Positions 1-10,299 of a DNA stretch of 64,000 nucleotides are shown piece by piece. Position 1 is the first letter of the stretch. The number at the start of each line of letters is the position of its first letter. A program made the translations under genes and the position numbers. Under the pieces are notes generated by a model. That model saw only the letters and a list, made by a program, of their open reading frames with translations. It was not told where the DNA came from and did not search any database. This DNA is from Candidatus Kuenenia stuttgartensis (GTDB lineage: Bacteria; Planctomycetota; GCA-002687715; CAIWVZ01): assembly GCA_945860915.1 (NCBI GenBank), contig CAMARR010000001.1, forward strand, positions 413,277-477,276. Direction: 5' to 3'.

Positions 1-932
1 GCGAGCGACGGACGCCAGGTGCGATTGAGAATGAGCTCAAATGGATCACTTGTGACGGGGCTGACGCCTTTGTGCAGCGGCAATTTGCCGGCGATCGTGT
101 CGCCAAGTACGTCGGCCGTCAATGCCGCTTGCTTGGCGCGATCCGTCGGGATTCGGACATAAAAGTCGCGTGGAATAATGGTGCCCGTATCGGAATCTTC
201 TAAGCGCTCCAAGAGCCTTCGAAGGACTCGAAACGATGACGCTACAAGGCCGCCACCATCGCCGGAGTGAATTCCCTCTGACAGCAACTCGACGGTGAGA
301 TCTCCCGCAATGAGCCCGCGCAACGACGTGGTGACCCAGAGACGCTCGTAGTCGCCGCAGCCCGAATCGAGACAAACCACGAGTTCAGGGGAACCGATGC
401 GAGCCTCGAGATGGTCAATGTAGGCGGGCAAATCGTATGAACCTGATTCTTCACAACACTCGATAACCATGACGAGCCGCGCGTGACGTACGCCTTGCTC
501 GCTCAACGCCTTAGCCGCTGCGACTGAAGCAAACACCGCGTAACCATCGTCGGCACCGCCACGTCCATACAACTTGCCATCCTTGAACACCGGCTTGAAC
601 GGGTCCAAGCCCTCGGCCCATGGAAGCATGGGGGGCTGCTTATCCAAGTGCCCATAGAGGAGAACCGTTCCCTGCGCGTCACCTGGAATCTCGATGAAGA
701 GAATCGGTGTGCGTCCTTTGAGCTGAATCACCTCCTGCTTGAGGCCGGGAATCCCTTGCTTCGCCACCCAATCCGATGCCAACTTGATCGCACGCAACAT
801 GTGGCCGTTCTCCACCCACTTGGTGTCGAAGTACGGAGACAAGTTAGGGATCGTGATGTACTCGGCGAGTGTCGGGAGAATGCTCGCCTCGAAGATCGTG
901 CTAACCGACGCTTGGGTTTTGCTGGCATCCAT
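1..932 (-). CDS. M20-family metallopeptidase (3' end outside window)
   Basis: Partial gene: about 310 codons are visible from an ATG at 932, and the C-terminus lies beyond the left edge. The protein matches zinc exopeptidases of family M20 (dipeptidase/carnosinase-like). Visible motifs are YGHLDKQPP with metal ligand H95 and D97, GRGGADDGY with the bridging Asp at 128, ECCEESGS with the catalytic and metal-ligand Glu pair at 161-162, and CLDSGCGDY with D189. No signal peptide is seen, so it is probably a cytoplasmic peptidase releasing amino acids from small peptides. It follows the HAD gene by 26 bases on the same strand, as the last visible gene of the propionyl-CoA operon. That placement fits a role in amino acid catabolism, but the exact substrate cannot be read from the sequence. 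Confidence 0.9.
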   Translation of the reverse strand, partial: MDASKTQASVSTIFEASILPTLAEYITIPNLSPYFDTKWVENGHMLRAIKLASDWVAKQGIPGLKQEVIQLKGRTPILFIEIPGDAQGTVLLYGHLDKQPPMLPWAEGLDPFKPVFKDGKLYGRGGADDGYAVFASVAAAKALSEQGVRHARLVMVIECCEESGSYDLPAYIDHLEARIGSPELVVCLDSGCGDYERLWVTTSLRGLIAGDLTVELLSEGIHSGDGGGLVASSFRVLRRLLERLEDSDTGTIIPRDFYVRIPTDRAKQAALTADVLGDTIAGKLPLHKGVSPVTSDPFELILNRTWRPSL

Positions 933-958
933 GGCGGCAGTGTAACGCCGCCGAAAAA

Positions 959-1567
959 TCAGCCTGCGATCATGGGCCGAACGTCAACGACGTCCATGCC
1001 CGCGGCCAATGCGGCTTCGATGCCCGGATCCCCGTCTTCAAACACAAGACATCGCGCCGCCCCAACGGCTAGAAGATCCGCGGCCCGGAGAAAAGGGTCG
1101 GGGTGGGGTTTGCCGCGAATGGTGTCTTCGGCAGTGACAATCACGGGGAAGTAGCCAATAAGGCTTGTATGTTCGAGCGTTCTAAGGACCGCCTTACGAA
1201 TTCCCCCCGAGACAACTGCCAGCGGCTGCAGTCCATGCCGCGCGCGCACAAGGTCCGTCACCGTAGGGATTGGCTTCACATGGTGCATTCTCTCAACGAA
1301 GCGCCTCTCCTTTTCTGGAAGCAACTCGTCTACGTCCACGAATATCCCTTGCTCACTTCCCAAGACTTCAAGAATCCTCCGCGTAGGAGTCCCCGCCATT
1401 TTCGTATATCGATCAAACGGGAACGAGAGTCCGAGGGGCTCGACGGTTTCTTTCCATGCCTCATAGTGAAGCCCCATCGTGTCCGCGAGCGTGCCATCAC
1501 AATCAAAGAGCAACGCACCATACTGGCAACACAATGCCGAATCCGCCTCATACAGGACGCGCGGCAT
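959..1567 (-). CDS. HAD-superfamily phosphatase / beta-phosphoglucomutase-like
   Basis: The 202-residue protein has the HAD core. Motif I is FDCDGTLADT with nucleophile D22 and general acid D24, motif II is AVVSGG, the motif III Lys is in GKPHPDP, and motif IV is FEDGDPGIEAA. An alpha-helical cap lies between motifs I and II, as in the phosphoglycolate phosphatase/beta-phosphoglucomutase subfamily. It probably dephosphorylates, or isomerises, a small phosphorylated metabolite in the cytoplasm. The start ATG lies one base after the stop of the biotin carrier gene, which indicates translational coupling inside the propionyl-CoA operon. Substrate specificity cannot be assigned from the motifs. 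A housekeeping or damage-control phosphatase for the pathway is one guess. Confidence 0.85.
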   Translation of the reverse strand: MPRVLYEADSALCCQYGALLFDCDGTLADTMGLHYEAWKETVEPLGLSFPFDRYTKMAGTPTRRILEVLGSEQGIFVDVDELLPEKERRFVERMHHVKPIPTVTDLVRARHGLQPLAVVSGGIRKAVLRTLEHTSLIGYFPVIVTAEDTIRGKPHPDPFLRAADLLAVGAARCLVFEDGDPGIEAALAAGMDVVDVRPMIAG

Positions 1568-1568
1568 C

Positions 1569-2075
1569 TCAGCCTTCCCCGATGACCATCAAGACGTCGC
1601 CACCATTGACCGTTTGTCGATCTTGGACTCTAATTTCTTTGACGACTCCGGTTGACTCGGCACGAATCTCGTTCTCCATCTTCATGGCTTCGATGATCGC
1701 TACGGGCGCACCTTTCTCGACACGGTCGCCGACCTTCACGAGTACTTTGGAGACGAATCCGGGCATCGAAGCCTTAACGACGGAAGGGCGCGGAGCTCCG
1801 CAGGCGCCCGTCAAAGCTCGGGCATTTCGTTCTTGTTCTGATTCAACAACCACGTCGAGTGTGCGACCTCGCAGGGTGAGCCGCCAGGGACCTTCGGTTG
1901 GAGCCCCCTGGGCCTCAACAGAACGACCGCCAACGAGCAACGAATGTAGGTCTCCCGTCGTCGTCGCATCTACGATGAGCGTTTCGCCGAGGTAAGTCAC
2001 CTGATGACGTCCATCGTCGCGTGTGTGCACCGACACCTGACGATCTTTGCCAAGATAATTCACGAAGTAATTCAT
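1569..2075 (-). CDS. Biotin carboxyl carrier protein of acyl-CoA carboxylase
   Basis: The protein has 168 residues. Its C-terminal 75 residues form a biotinyl domain with the biotinylation motif EAMKMEN, where K132 is the acceptor lysine. The preceding 90 residues are beta-rich and resemble the BT linker of propionyl-CoA carboxylase alpha subunits. The start chosen (MNYFVNYLG) makes an ATGA overlap with the stop of the biotin carboxylase gene. A longer reading from 2108 would run 37 bases into that gene and is less likely. It carries CO2 on biotin from the carboxylase to the carboxyltransferase. In this operon the usual alpha subunit is split into two polypeptides, the carboxylase and this carrier. 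Confidence 0.93.
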   Translation of the reverse strand: MNYFVNYLGKDRQVSVHTRDDGRHQVTYLGETLIVDATTTGDLHSLLVGGRSVEAQGAPTEGPWRLTLRGRTLDVVVESEQERNARALTGACGAPRPSVVKASMPGFVSKVLVKVGDRVEKGAPVAIIEAMKMENEIRAESTGVVKEIRVQDRQTVNGGDVLMVIGEG

Positions 2076-3577
2076 CGCATGGCCCCATGGCGGAACGCGC
2101 TGCGCCAAGCATCAATCCCATGCCCTGCGTTTTGTTTTAGGGAAGGCCGCGAGGTTTCCGCATCCGCGTGCCGAAGCACCGCGGCTACAATCGTAGCCAA
2201 GCGATCGGTTTCTGGATCATCTTTCGGTGGACTCATGCGTTGAAGAAGTCCGGTGTCGTAGACACCAGAACCGAATTCCGGGTCGCGTAGGATGCGTGCA
2301 AGAAACGCGATATTCGTGCGCAACCCACCAATGCGCAATTCTGCGAGGCTCTGACGCATGACGGCGATGGCCTCGCTCCGCGATGCGGAATGGACACACA
2401 ACTTCGCCAGCATTGAGTCATAGAACGGCGTCACTTCAAGTCCCGGGTACAAGGCCGAGTCGAGACGCACATGCGGCCCACCGGGCAAGAGCAGTTCTTG
2501 GATCTTTCCCGTGGATGGGAGATAGCCAGACTCGGGATCTTCGGCACAGACTCGGACTTCAATCGCATGTCCGGATTGACGGACATCCGCCTGCTTGAAC
2601 GATAGAGGATGGCCAGCCGCCACCCGCAACTGCTCAGCGACGAGATCGATACCTGTCACGAGCTCCGTAATCGCGTGCTCAACTTGGAGCCGCGTGTTCA
2701 TCTCTAGGAAGTAGAAATCACGGTTACTGTCGACAAGAAACTCCACCGTCCCGGCATTGACGTAACCGACTGCGCGAGCTGCCGCGACAGCGGCATCGCA
2801 CATGCGCTTGCGCAACTCCGGCGTGACGAATGGCGAAGGTGTTTCTTCTACGACCTTTTGATGCCGGCGTTGAACCGAACACTCACGCTCGAAGAGGTGG
2901 ACGATAGTTCCGTGGTGATCACCGAACACCTGAACTTCAACGTGGTGCGGGCCTTCGACCAGCCGTTCGAGAAATACTGTGCCATCGCCGAAAGCCTTTT
3001 CGGCCTCGGCGCGAGCGCGTTCGAAGGCCTCTTTGATCTCGGACATCGACCTGACGATTCGAATGCCCTTGCCACCTCCGCCCGCCGATGCCTTGAGCAT
3101 GAGCGGGAATCCGACGCGAGTCGCTGCTTCCTCAAGAGTGTCCTCATTGACAGCATCTTCGCCTGGAACCACCGGGACCGAAGCGGCCTTCATCCGCAAA
3201 CGCGACTGAATCTTGTCCCCCATCGCGCGAATTGCCTCCGGGGGAGGCCCGATGAATACGATTCCGGCGTCTCGGCAGCGTGACGCGAAAGCAGCGTTTT
3301 CTGACAGAAACCCGTAGCCCGGATGGATGGCGTCGGCACCCGAGATTTTGGCGGCTTCGAGAATACGGTCATGCACGAGGTAGGACTCGCGCGGGCTCGG
3401 GGGGCCAATAAGGACGGCCTCGTCGGCCATACGCACGTGGAGAGCGCTGCGGTCGGCCTCGCTGAATACAGCGACCGTTGGAATCCCAACGACGTGGCAC
3501 GCTCTGATCACGCGCAACGCGATCTCGCCCCGATTCGCAATGAGAACTTTCTTGATTGGCTTAATCGGGACCTTCAC
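2072..3577 (-). CDS. accC: Biotin carboxylase subunit of propionyl/acyl-CoA carboxylase
   Basis: The 501-residue protein has the full biotin carboxylase architecture. An N-terminal domain starts [15 protein letters not shown], followed by an ATP-grasp domain (about 120-320) with the glycine-rich loop [11 protein letters not shown] and [12 protein letters not shown], and then the C-terminal carboxylase domain. About 50 residues follow the domain, reminiscent of the start of the BT linker in PCC alpha subunits. It carboxylates biotin using ATP and bicarbonate. The start is a GTG overlapping the pccB stop as GTGA, and the stop overlaps the carrier gene as ATGA, so the three subunits are translationally coupled. 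The gene context (epimerase and mutase upstream) points to propionyl-CoA rather than acetyl-CoA as substrate. Confidence 0.95.
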   Translation of the reverse strand: MKVPIKPIKKVLIANRGEIALRVIRACHVVGIPTVAVFSEADRSALHVRMADEAVLIGPPSPRESYLVHDRILEAAKISGADAIHPGYGFLSENAAFASRCRDAGIVFIGPPPEAIRAMGDKIQSRLRMKAASVPVVPGEDAVNEDTLEEAATRVGFPLMLKASAGGGGKGIRIVRSMSEIKEAFERARAEAEKAFGDGTVFLERLVEGPHHVEVQVFGDHHGTIVHLFERECSVQRRHQKVVEETPSPFVTPELRKRMCDAAVAAARAVGYVNAGTVEFLVDSNRDFYFLEMNTRLQVEHAITELVTGIDLVAEQLRVAAGHPLSFKQADVRQSGHAIEVRVCAEDPESGYLPSTGKIQELLLPGGPHVRLDSALYPGLEVTPFYDSMLAKLCVHSASRSEAIAVMRQSLAELRIGGLRTNIAFLARILRDPEFGSGVYDTGLLQRMSPPKDDPETDRLATIVAAVLRHADAETSRPSLKQNAGHGIDAWRSAFRHGAMR

Positions 3578-5121
3578 AGCGGGATGTTTCCATGCTTCTT
3601 CGGCGGGTTTCGGTCGCGCTTGCTCTCCAGTAGGCGCAGCGCAGAAGCTAGCCTTTGCCTTGTCTCGCGTGGCTCGATGACGTCATCGATGTATCCGCGT
3701 GCTGCAGCGACGAACGGACTCGCGAACTTGTCCCGGTAGTCCCGGATCAAGCGTTCTTCCTCCGTCGCCCGATCGGCCGCCTCTTCAATCTGACGTTTGA
3801 AGATAATCTCCACGGCGCCCTTCGGGCCCATCACGGCGACCTCGGCCGTCGGCCAGGCAAGATTGAGATCTCCTCGAATATGCTTCGAGTTCAGCACGTC
3901 ATACGCTCCGCCATAGGCCTTGCGCGTGATGATCGTAATCCGCGGAACGGTTGCTTCACAGAACGCGTACAAGAGCTTGGCACCGTGGCGAATGATGCCT
4001 CCGTGTTCCTGCGAAACGCCCGGCAAGAACCCGGGAACATCTTCGAAGACGATCAGCGGGATATTGAAGCAATCGCAGAATCGGACGAACCGCGCACCCT
4101 TAACTGACGCGTCAATGTCGAGCACCCCAGCGAGAAAGGCCGGCTGATTCGCGACGATTCCAACAACGCGCCCGTCAATACGGGCAAAGGTGCAAATGAT
4201 GTTGCGCGCGAAGTCGGGCATTATCTCTAGGAATGTTCCGTCGTCGACCACTCGGCGGATGACGTCTTTCATGTCATACGGACGATTGGGATTCTCGGGG
4301 ACCAAGGTGTCGAGTTCTGCGTCGGCACGATCGGCCGGGTCCTTAGTCGCGAGTCGAGGAGGGTCCTCTGCGTTGTTGAGCGGGAGGTAGGACAAAAGAT
4401 CGCGAACGCGCGCCAGCGCCTCGGCGTCATTGGCTGCCGTCATGTGCGCGACGCCAGACTTAGAGGCATGGACGCTCGCGCCACCGAGTTCTTCGGACGT
4501 CACATCCTCGTGAGTCACTGTCTTCACCACCGTAGGCCCTGTGATGAACATGTACGACGTGTTTTCCACCATCACGACGAAGTCCGTGATAGCCGGTGAA
4601 TAAACTGCGCCACCGGCACACGGTCCCATAACAACTGAAATCTGCGGGATCACGCCCGAGGCAAGTGTGTTGCGAAGAAAAATATCTGCGTATCCGCCAA
4701 GGCTGACTACGCCTTCCTGAATGCGCGCCCCTCCGGAATCGTTGAGTCCAATGACGGGACGACCCGTCTTCATCGCCATGTCCATCACCTTGCAGATTTT
4801 CGCCGCATGGGTCTCGGAAAGCGACCCGCCAAAGACCGTAAAGTCCTGCGAGAAGACGTACACGTCTCGGCCCCCGATGGTCCCAAATCCCGTTACCACG
4901 CCGTCGCCGGGAATCTGTTGGCGCTCGAGTCCAAAGTCTGTGCATCGATGCGTAACGAACATATCGAGTTCAGTAAAAGAACCCGGGTCGAGCAGGAGGT
5001 CGAGGCGCTCGCGGGCCGTCAGCTTGCCGCGCTTATGCTGAGCCTCAATGCGTTCCTTGCCGCCACCGAGGCGTGCAGCATCGCGCATCCGCTTGAGTTC
5101 TTCACGAGGGTCAACAGCCAA
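3574..5121 (-). CDS. pccB: Propionyl-CoA carboxylase beta (carboxyltransferase) subunit
   Basis: The 515-residue protein is of normal length for the carboxyltransferase subunit of acyl-CoA carboxylases and has two crotonase-like halves. Clear landmarks include [18 protein letters not shown] near the N-terminus, [13 protein letters not shown] and [14 protein letters not shown] forming the acyl-CoA oxyanion region, and in the second half [20 protein letters not shown] and [13 protein letters not shown] forming the carboxybiotin site. It transfers the carboxyl group from biotin to propionyl-CoA to give (S)-methylmalonyl-CoA. It lies 44 bases after the epimerase gene and overlaps the biotin carboxylase gene by 4 bases. 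The order mutase, epimerase, carboxyltransferase, carboxylase, carrier defines a complete propionate assimilation operon except for the cobalamin-binding mutase domain. Confidence 0.96.
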   Translation of the reverse strand: MAVDPREELKRMRDAARLGGGKERIEAQHKRGKLTARERLDLLLDPGSFTELDMFVTHRCTDFGLERQQIPGDGVVTGFGTIGGRDVYVFSQDFTVFGGSLSETHAAKICKVMDMAMKTGRPVIGLNDSGGARIQEGVVSLGGYADIFLRNTLASGVIPQISVVMGPCAGGAVYSPAITDFVVMVENTSYMFITGPTVVKTVTHEDVTSEELGGASVHASKSGVAHMTAANDAEALARVRDLLSYLPLNNAEDPPRLATKDPADRADAELDTLVPENPNRPYDMKDVIRRVVDDGTFLEIMPDFARNIICTFARIDGRVVGIVANQPAFLAGVLDIDASVKGARFVRFCDCFNIPLIVFEDVPGFLPGVSQEHGGIIRHGAKLLYAFCEATVPRITIITRKAYGGAYDVLNSKHIRGDLNLAWPTAEVAVMGPKGAVEIIFKRQIEEAADRATEEERLIRDYRDKFASPFVAAARGYIDDVIEPRETRQRLASALRLLESKRDRNPPKKHGNIPL

Positions 5122-5165
5122 TGGGAGTCTCCGGTGGCAGGCGGAAGCCCGCCGGGTTTGGGAAC

Positions 5166-5594
5166 CTAGCCCCCTTGATGGGGTGCGTCAACGTCGGGCG
5201 GCTGCGAGAGCTCGACGAGCACGCCGCCCGTAGCCCTCGGATGCACGAACGCGATCGAGCACCCATGGGCACCGAGCCGAGGTGCTGCATCAATCAAGGC
5301 AAATCCGGCTCCCTTGAGCGCGTTCAAATCAGCCCCGACTTGGTCGGTCTCGAGACAGACATGGTGGAGTCCGGGTCCTCGTTTCTCAATGAACTTCGCC
5401 ACCGGTGAATCTGCTGATGTCGGCTCGAGAAGCTCGATGCAGAACTGGCCCACGACCATTCGGGCGACTTTGACCTGCTGATCGGCGACGACCTCGACAT
5501 GCGAACACGTGAATCCCATCGCTGTCCACGCTTTGATCCCGGCATCGAGGGACGACACCGCAACCGCAATATGTTCGATTCCTTTGACAGCCAT
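5166..5594 (-). CDS. mce: Methylmalonyl-CoA epimerase
   Basis: The 142-residue protein is a vicinal-oxygen-chelate fold epimerase with two beta-alpha-beta-beta-beta repeats. Metal ligands can be placed at H8 (GIEHIAVAV), the central IELLEP Glu region, the His pair in [10 protein letters not shown], and the C-terminal Glu of VLVELSQ. It interconverts (S)- and (R)-methylmalonyl-CoA so that the carboxylase product can feed the mutase. The ATG at 5594 follows GAGG at good spacing and gives the canonical start [11 protein letters not shown]. An in-frame start at 5648 would overlap the mutase gene by 44 bases and is rejected. It sits 10 bases downstream of the mutase stop. Confidence 0.95.
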   Translation of the reverse strand: MAVKGIEHIAVAVSSLDAGIKAWTAMGFTCSHVEVVADQQVKVARMVVGQFCIELLEPTSADSPVAKFIEKRGPGLHHVCLETDQVGADLNALKGAGFALIDAAPRLGAHGCSIAFVHPRATGGVLVELSQPPDVDAPHQGG

Positions 5595-5604
5595 AAGAGA
5601 AACC

Positions 5605-7245
5605 TCAGAAGACAGAGCGCTCCCGCCAGCGTCCAAAAGTGCGTTCAAGACACGTGCATATCTCGCCGATCGTCACCGAAGCCTCGACGCAGCGAAGAAC
5701 CGCGGGAAACAGGTTTTTCGTCGAGGTCGCCGCGTCGTCAAGCTGTGACAGGGAGTCATTCGCCTCCCCTGCTGCACGACTAGAGCGAATCTCGCGGATT
5801 CGTTCGATCTGACGATCTCGAATCGCATCGTCGATACCGAGCACATCGAACGGCACCTCATTATCGACGCGGTATCGGTTGACTCCGACCACCACTCGCG
5901 AACCGTCTTCAACCGACTTCTGCGACGCATAGGCGGCGCGGTGAATCTCGCGCTGATAGAAACCGGCTTCAATGGCCTTGGCTGCGCCGCCGATGCGGTC
6001 GATTTCGACGATCAAAGCGAGCGCAGCCTTCTCGAGACTGTCCGTGAGACTCTCGATGAATGGCGCGCCGCCGAGCGGATCGACGACCGAGGTGACGCCT
6101 GATTCGTCCATCAGGATCTGTTGAGTACGCAACGCAAGGCGTGCGGCATCAGCCGACGGCAGAGATAAAGCTTCATCCTTTGAATTCGTATGGAGGCTCT
6201 GAGTACCCCCGAGAACGGCGGCGAGCGCCTGGATGGTCACACGCACCGCGTTGTTCTCGGGCTGATCCGCGGTCAACGTTGAGCCAGCCGTCTGGGTGTG
6301 AAATCGAAGCATGAGGCTCTTCTTGTCACTTGGCGCGAACCGCGATTTGACCAATGTTGCCCAAAGTCGACGCGCCGCACGAAACTTGGCGATCTCCTCG
6401 AAGAAGTCATTATGCGCGTTGAAGAAGAATGAAATGCGTGGCGCGAAGCGATCGACAGGTAGTCCTCGATCAACGGCCGCTTGGACATAGGCCAACCCGT
6501 TCGCAATCGTAAAGGCGAGCTCTTGGACTGCGGTACACCCCGCCTCGCGCATATGGTAGCCCGACACGGAAACTGTATTGAATTGAGGGAGACGCTCTGC
6601 CGCGACTTCGAAGATGTCCGTGATGAGGCGAAGCGAAGGATTGGGAGGGAATCGGTAGGTTCCGCGCGCTGCGTATTCCTTCAGAATGTCATTCTGAATG
6701 GTCCCCGAGAGGTCTTTTTCCGACACTCCCTGCCTGCGGCCGACGGCGACGTAGAGGGCAAGCAACACCATCGCAGTCGCGTTGATCGTCATCGACGTCG
6801 AAACGGAACCCAGTGGAATCCCGTCAAACAACTCCATCATGTCGTCGATCGAGGCAACTGACACACCGACCTTGCCCACTTCGCCATCCGCGAGCGGGTC
6901 GTCAGGATCAAAGCCCATCTGCGTGGGGAGGTCAAACGCAGTCGAGAGGCCCGTTTGGCCGTTCTTGAGGAGGTACCGGAATCGCTCGTTGGTCGCCTTG
7001 GCCGTCGAGAACCCTGCGTACTGCCGAATGGTCCACGGCCGCCCGAGGTACATCGTTGGGTGGATGCCTCGCAGATAGGGCGCATCACCGGGGAGGCCGA
7101 GGTGCTCGGATTGACCCTTCCAAGCATAGACCGGATCCAGACTCAAACCGGACGGAGTCGATTTGGATCCGACATCACGGCGCACCTTATCTAGAAACGG
7201 TCCGAACGCGGGTTCAGAAGAAGCTGGATTTGGCACATCGGTCAT
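5605..7245 (-). CDS. Methylmalonyl-CoA mutase, catalytic (large) subunit without B12 domain
   Basis: The 546-residue protein contains the TIM-barrel catalytic domain of acyl-CoA mutases: [45 protein letters not shown] and [20 protein letters not shown]. The Tyr in TIRQY (Y76) is typical of methylmalonyl-CoA mutase, whereas isobutyryl-CoA mutase has Phe there. The protein ends right after the barrel, so the roughly 140-residue cobalamin-binding domain with its DxHxxG motif is absent, as in the split archaeal/IcmA type. No gene for that domain is in this window. The ATG at 7245 was preferred over an in-frame GTG at 7275 because it leaves a larger space to the divergent gene. It converts (R)-methylmalonyl-CoA to succinyl-CoA once paired with a B12 subunit. 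Confidence 0.93.
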   Translation of the reverse strand: MTDVPNPASSEPAFGPFLDKVRRDVGSKSTPSGLSLDPVYAWKGQSEHLGLPGDAPYLRGIHPTMYLGRPWTIRQYAGFSTAKATNERFRYLLKNGQTGLSTAFDLPTQMGFDPDDPLADGEVGKVGVSVASIDDMMELFDGIPLGSVSTSMTINATAMVLLALYVAVGRRQGVSEKDLSGTIQNDILKEYAARGTYRFPPNPSLRLITDIFEVAAERLPQFNTVSVSGYHMREAGCTAVQELAFTIANGLAYVQAAVDRGLPVDRFAPRISFFFNAHNDFFEEIAKFRAARRLWATLVKSRFAPSDKKSLMLRFHTQTAGSTLTADQPENNAVRVTIQALAAVLGGTQSLHTNSKDEALSLPSADAARLALRTQQILMDESGVTSVVDPLGGAPFIESLTDSLEKAALALIVEIDRIGGAAKAIEAGFYQREIHRAAYASQKSVEDGSRVVVGVNRYRVDNEVPFDVLGIDDAIRDRQIERIREIRSSRAAGEANDSLSQLDDAATSTKNLFPAVLRCVEASVTIGEICTCLERTFGRWRERSVF

Positions 7246-7305
7246 GGCGATATCGTACGAGTCGAGGCGTCCCACCCACAGGCACCCGGCGCGTATAACT
7301 AAGAC

Positions 7306-8847
7306 ATGTCACGTTGGACACTAGCCGCCCTCGTCTTCACTGCCGCCGCTGCCTTAGGTCAGGTGGTTCTTCCACCGCCCGTTTTGGGATCAAAGGCCTA
7401 CCCTCGCCCACTATCTGTGCGCCTCAACGACCAAGCGACAACCAGCGTTTGGTTCCTTGCCGGCGATGCTGTGCCAAGAGGGCTAGATGGCATCTACAAC
7501 CCGGCTCTCGACATCGTCGTGCGACGCGACACCTCAGTTCTTCGACGATTCGCGCAAAACGCGTACGGTCGCACGGAAAAGCCCGCAGCGCGGCTAGCCG
7601 GAGTGGTTGCTCCATTTGGACCCGTAACGGAACCTGCCCCTCCTGCGATCGAAGTGGCCAAGAGAATCGAGGGGTTGCTTAAGCAACCCTTCGTTTCGTC
7701 ACTCGGGACATTCCTGAAAGTCGGGACAGTGGACCTGTCGGATGCCACCCCTCTTCCAGTGGCGCATCGGATTGCGGCGGTCGCCGCGCTAACCGGGGCT
7801 GAGTTTCACCTACCGCAGGGCGTTCCGCTCGATCCCGAGCGTGCCTCACTTCTCGATAGGATTTCGCCCCCCGTCGAGTCGTGGTGCGCCGATGCCTTTC
7901 CGAAGTCAGTGCCCCCGGATGTGATCGTGCGTCATCACCAGCGATCGGGCGTCCGACAGACAACCATCGCGATTCTCGGATCGCCATTCGACCGAATCGC
8001 GCGAGTCCCGCTTCAAGACCTTGGGCTCGATGACATCCCATACATCCTTGTCGATGTATTCGACAATACACAACTACGTTCAGAAGGCGGCATCATCTCG
8101 TGCCATGTCCCTGCCCATGGCGTCCGACTTCTGGTTGCCGCCCCAGAGGGAACCGAGCCTGCACTACTGTCTTTTGGCGAAGATCTCGCAGGCGGACTAG
8201 ATCTCCTCGAGTCGATCTCGATTGGCGAGACGGACGGGAAGCCCGTTGTCAGGTGCAAAACAGTCAAACCCTCCGCACAAGCATCCCGCGTCATTTGTTA
8301 CGTACCGAAACGTGGCGCAGTGTCGATTTCCGTGGAACCTATGCCCAGCGATGCAGCCGTTTTGAGTTCACGCTCAGACACATGGACCGCTTTACCGAAA
8401 AGTCGCCCCACATCACGGCCCTTTGACAATTCCAAAATCGCCGCGCGCGGAGCAGACCTACGGAGTTGGCCTGGCTTTACAGCAACACCATGGTCAGATG
8501 GATTCCGGCGCGACCAATCCGCGTGGGGCTCTAAGCTTCTCATCAACGGAGCACCGGTTATCTACGGCATCGGCGCCATTACGGGGACGAAAGCCACGAT
8601 CCCTCTAGCGGGTAAAGCAACCTCACTAAGCGCGCTCGTCGGTCCTGCCACCGATGGAGAAGCACGCATCGTCGTGTACTGCGACGGCATCTTGAAAGCA
8701 TCAATTGACGTAGGAGGCGCAACCCCAAGCGCACTCCTCTCGGTTGACCTCGGCGGTGTCCAAGAATTGACGATCGACATCTCGACACCCAAGCCTGTCA
8801 CCAGGCCCATCGACGTGACATTCGCGAACATCGCACTTTCGATTTGA
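7306..8847 (+). CDS. Secreted protein of unknown function with C-terminal NPCBM-like domain
   Basis: The 513-residue protein begins with a Sec signal peptide ([19 protein letters not shown]) with a likely cleavage before Gln19. The central part has no domain I recognise. The last 90 residues (about 420-513) have the beta pattern of an NPCBM/NEW2 carbohydrate-binding module: a [17 protein letters not shown] start, [20 protein letters not shown], and a final VQELTIDI strand followed by FANIALSI. That assignment is tentative. It is transcribed divergently from the mutase operon, and its stop directly abuts the convergent rpoN stop. It probably acts outside the cytoplasmic membrane, perhaps on glycans, but no catalytic residues can be assigned. 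Confidence 0.75.
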   Translation: MSRWTLAALVFTAAAALGQVVLPPPVLGSKAYPRPLSVRLNDQATTSVWFLAGDAVPRGLDGIYNPALDIVVRRDTSVLRRFAQNAYGRTEKPAARLAGVVAPFGPVTEPAPPAIEVAKRIEGLLKQPFVSSLGTFLKVGTVDLSDATPLPVAHRIAAVAALTGAEFHLPQGVPLDPERASLLDRISPPVESWCADAFPKSVPPDVIVRHHQRSGVRQTTIAILGSPFDRIARVPLQDLGLDDIPYILVDVFDNTQLRSEGGIISCHVPAHGVRLLVAAPEGTEPALLSFGEDLAGGLDLLESISIGETDGKPVVRCKTVKPSAQASRVICYVPKRGAVSISVEPMPSDAAVLSSRSDTWTALPKSRPTSRPFDNSKIAARGADLRSWPGFTATPWSDGFRRDQSAWGSKLLINGAPVIYGIGAITGTKATIPLAGKATSLSALVGPATDGEARIVVYCDGILKASIDVGGATPSALLSVDLGGVQELTIDISTPKPVTRPIDVTFANIALSI

Positions 8848-10296
8848 TCAGATCGTCTTGCGATGTCGTGACGCAGCGATTCCGAGCGCCTTGCGATACT
8901 TGGTCACCGTTCTGCGAGCAACTTTGACCCCGTGAAGCGCAAGAAGACGCTGAACGATTTCATCGTCAGACAGCGGGATCGTCGCCCCCTCGTGCTCAAT
9001 GATCTCCTTGACCTTCATCTTCACGGACTCGCGGCTGTCGGAACTGCCGTCAACATTGGTGGTGCCACCGGCAAAAAAGTCCTTCAGCGGGAATATGCCT
9101 CGGTGCGTTTGGATGTACTTCCCAGAGACTGCTCGAGAAATCGTCGACGTATGTACGTGAACCTGCTCGGCGACCTCCTGCATACGGAGGGGCTTTAGGT
9201 ACTGAGGCCCGTGGTCCAAGAAGTCCTTCTGCCGAGCGACGAGGATACGTCCGACATCAAGGAGTGTCTTCTTGCGCTTTCTTACTGCCTCGACGAGAGC
9301 CCGGGCAGATTCGTATTTTCGCCGGGCATAGTCAAGGTACGCCTTGTCGCCCTCTCCCTTGAGAAGGGCATCCATGTGGCGCTTCGCAACACGAATCTGG
9401 GGCACCCAATCGTTGACTAAGACGACATCGTATGTCTCACCATCCCATTCCGTCATAAGATCGGGATTCACATAAGCGCGTTGACTTTTATCTGCATCTA
9501 CCGAAGCCCCTGGACGCAGATTGAGATCCTTGAATCCATGAAGAAGTTCACGGAGACGATCCTGCGTGATCTTGAGTTCTGCCGTGACGCGAGCGACTCT
9601 CCCCTTCAGAACATCGTCGAGAAAATCGACAAGCAATCGCTTTCGAAGCTCATGGTCGGGGTGTGAAGGATCGAGCTGAAGCAGTAAACACTCGGACATG
9701 TTGCGCGCACCCACGCCCTTCGGCTCTAAGCCTTGAATCATCGACAGCACTCGAGCCGCATCTTCGGGCGAAAACCTGTCAGCAACCAGGGCACACGCAT
9801 CTTCCAACGGGACATTGAGCCAGCCGCGATAGTCGAGATTGAAGATGACCTGTTCTGCGAGCGGGCGCAGCGAGATTGAGTTTGGAATCGCATCGAACTG
9901 GCGAAGCAACTCCTCCTGAAGCGTCGGGCCATCCCCCGGCGCATTGTTCATCGCCTCAATTTTGTCCTGACCGGCATCACGTCCCGTTGATCGCGTGCCC
10001 GGGACGAAATCGGATGACTCGCCCGAGTACGCAGATTCCCATCCTTCAAAATGGGAGTCGTCACCCGATGATCCGGAAGCCGTGCGATCCTCAGTGCCAT
10101 CGTCCGACTTCTTGGACACTTCGGACGGCAGTTCCTTCGCCTTGACCTCGAGGAATTCGTTCGTGTCGAGCTCCTCCTGAATTCGATTGGCGAGTTCGAC
10201 GGTTGAAAGCTGCAACAACTCGACAGACTGCAGGATCTGCGGTGCCAGAATCTGCTTCTGGCTTAGATTCTGGGTGAGTCGAAAATCAAGTCCCAC
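8848..10296 (-). CDS. rpoN: RNA polymerase sigma-54 factor
   Basis: The 482-residue protein has all three sigma-54 regions. Region I (residues 1-47) is Gln- and Leu-rich (LTQNLSQKQILAPQILQSVE) and contacts the activator and core. An acidic linker (about 50-120) follows, then the core-binding region. The helix-turn-helix QEVAEQVHVHTSTISRAVSGK comes next, and the C-terminal RpoN box ARRTVTKYR at residue 460 recognises the -24 element. It directs transcription from sigma-54 promoters that need an AAA+ activator, and no such activator is encoded in this window. The gene lies 3 bases after recR on the same strand, so it may be the distal gene of the dnaX-ybaB-recR unit. Confidence 0.97.
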   Translation of the reverse strand: MGLDFRLTQNLSQKQILAPQILQSVELLQLSTVELANRIQEELDTNEFLEVKAKELPSEVSKKSDDGTEDRTASGSSGDDSHFEGWESAYSGESSDFVPGTRSTGRDAGQDKIEAMNNAPGDGPTLQEELLRQFDAIPNSISLRPLAEQVIFNLDYRGWLNVPLEDACALVADRFSPEDAARVLSMIQGLEPKGVGARNMSECLLLQLDPSHPDHELRKRLLVDFLDDVLKGRVARVTAELKITQDRLRELLHGFKDLNLRPGASVDADKSQRAYVNPDLMTEWDGETYDVVLVNDWVPQIRVAKRHMDALLKGEGDKAYLDYARRKYESARALVEAVRKRKKTLLDVGRILVARQKDFLDHGPQYLKPLRMQEVAEQVHVHTSTISRAVSGKYIQTHRGIFPLKDFFAGGTTNVDGSSDSRESVKMKVKEIIEHEGATIPLSDDEIVQRLLALHGVKVARRTVTKYRKALGIAASRHRKTI

Positions 10297-10299
10297 GAA

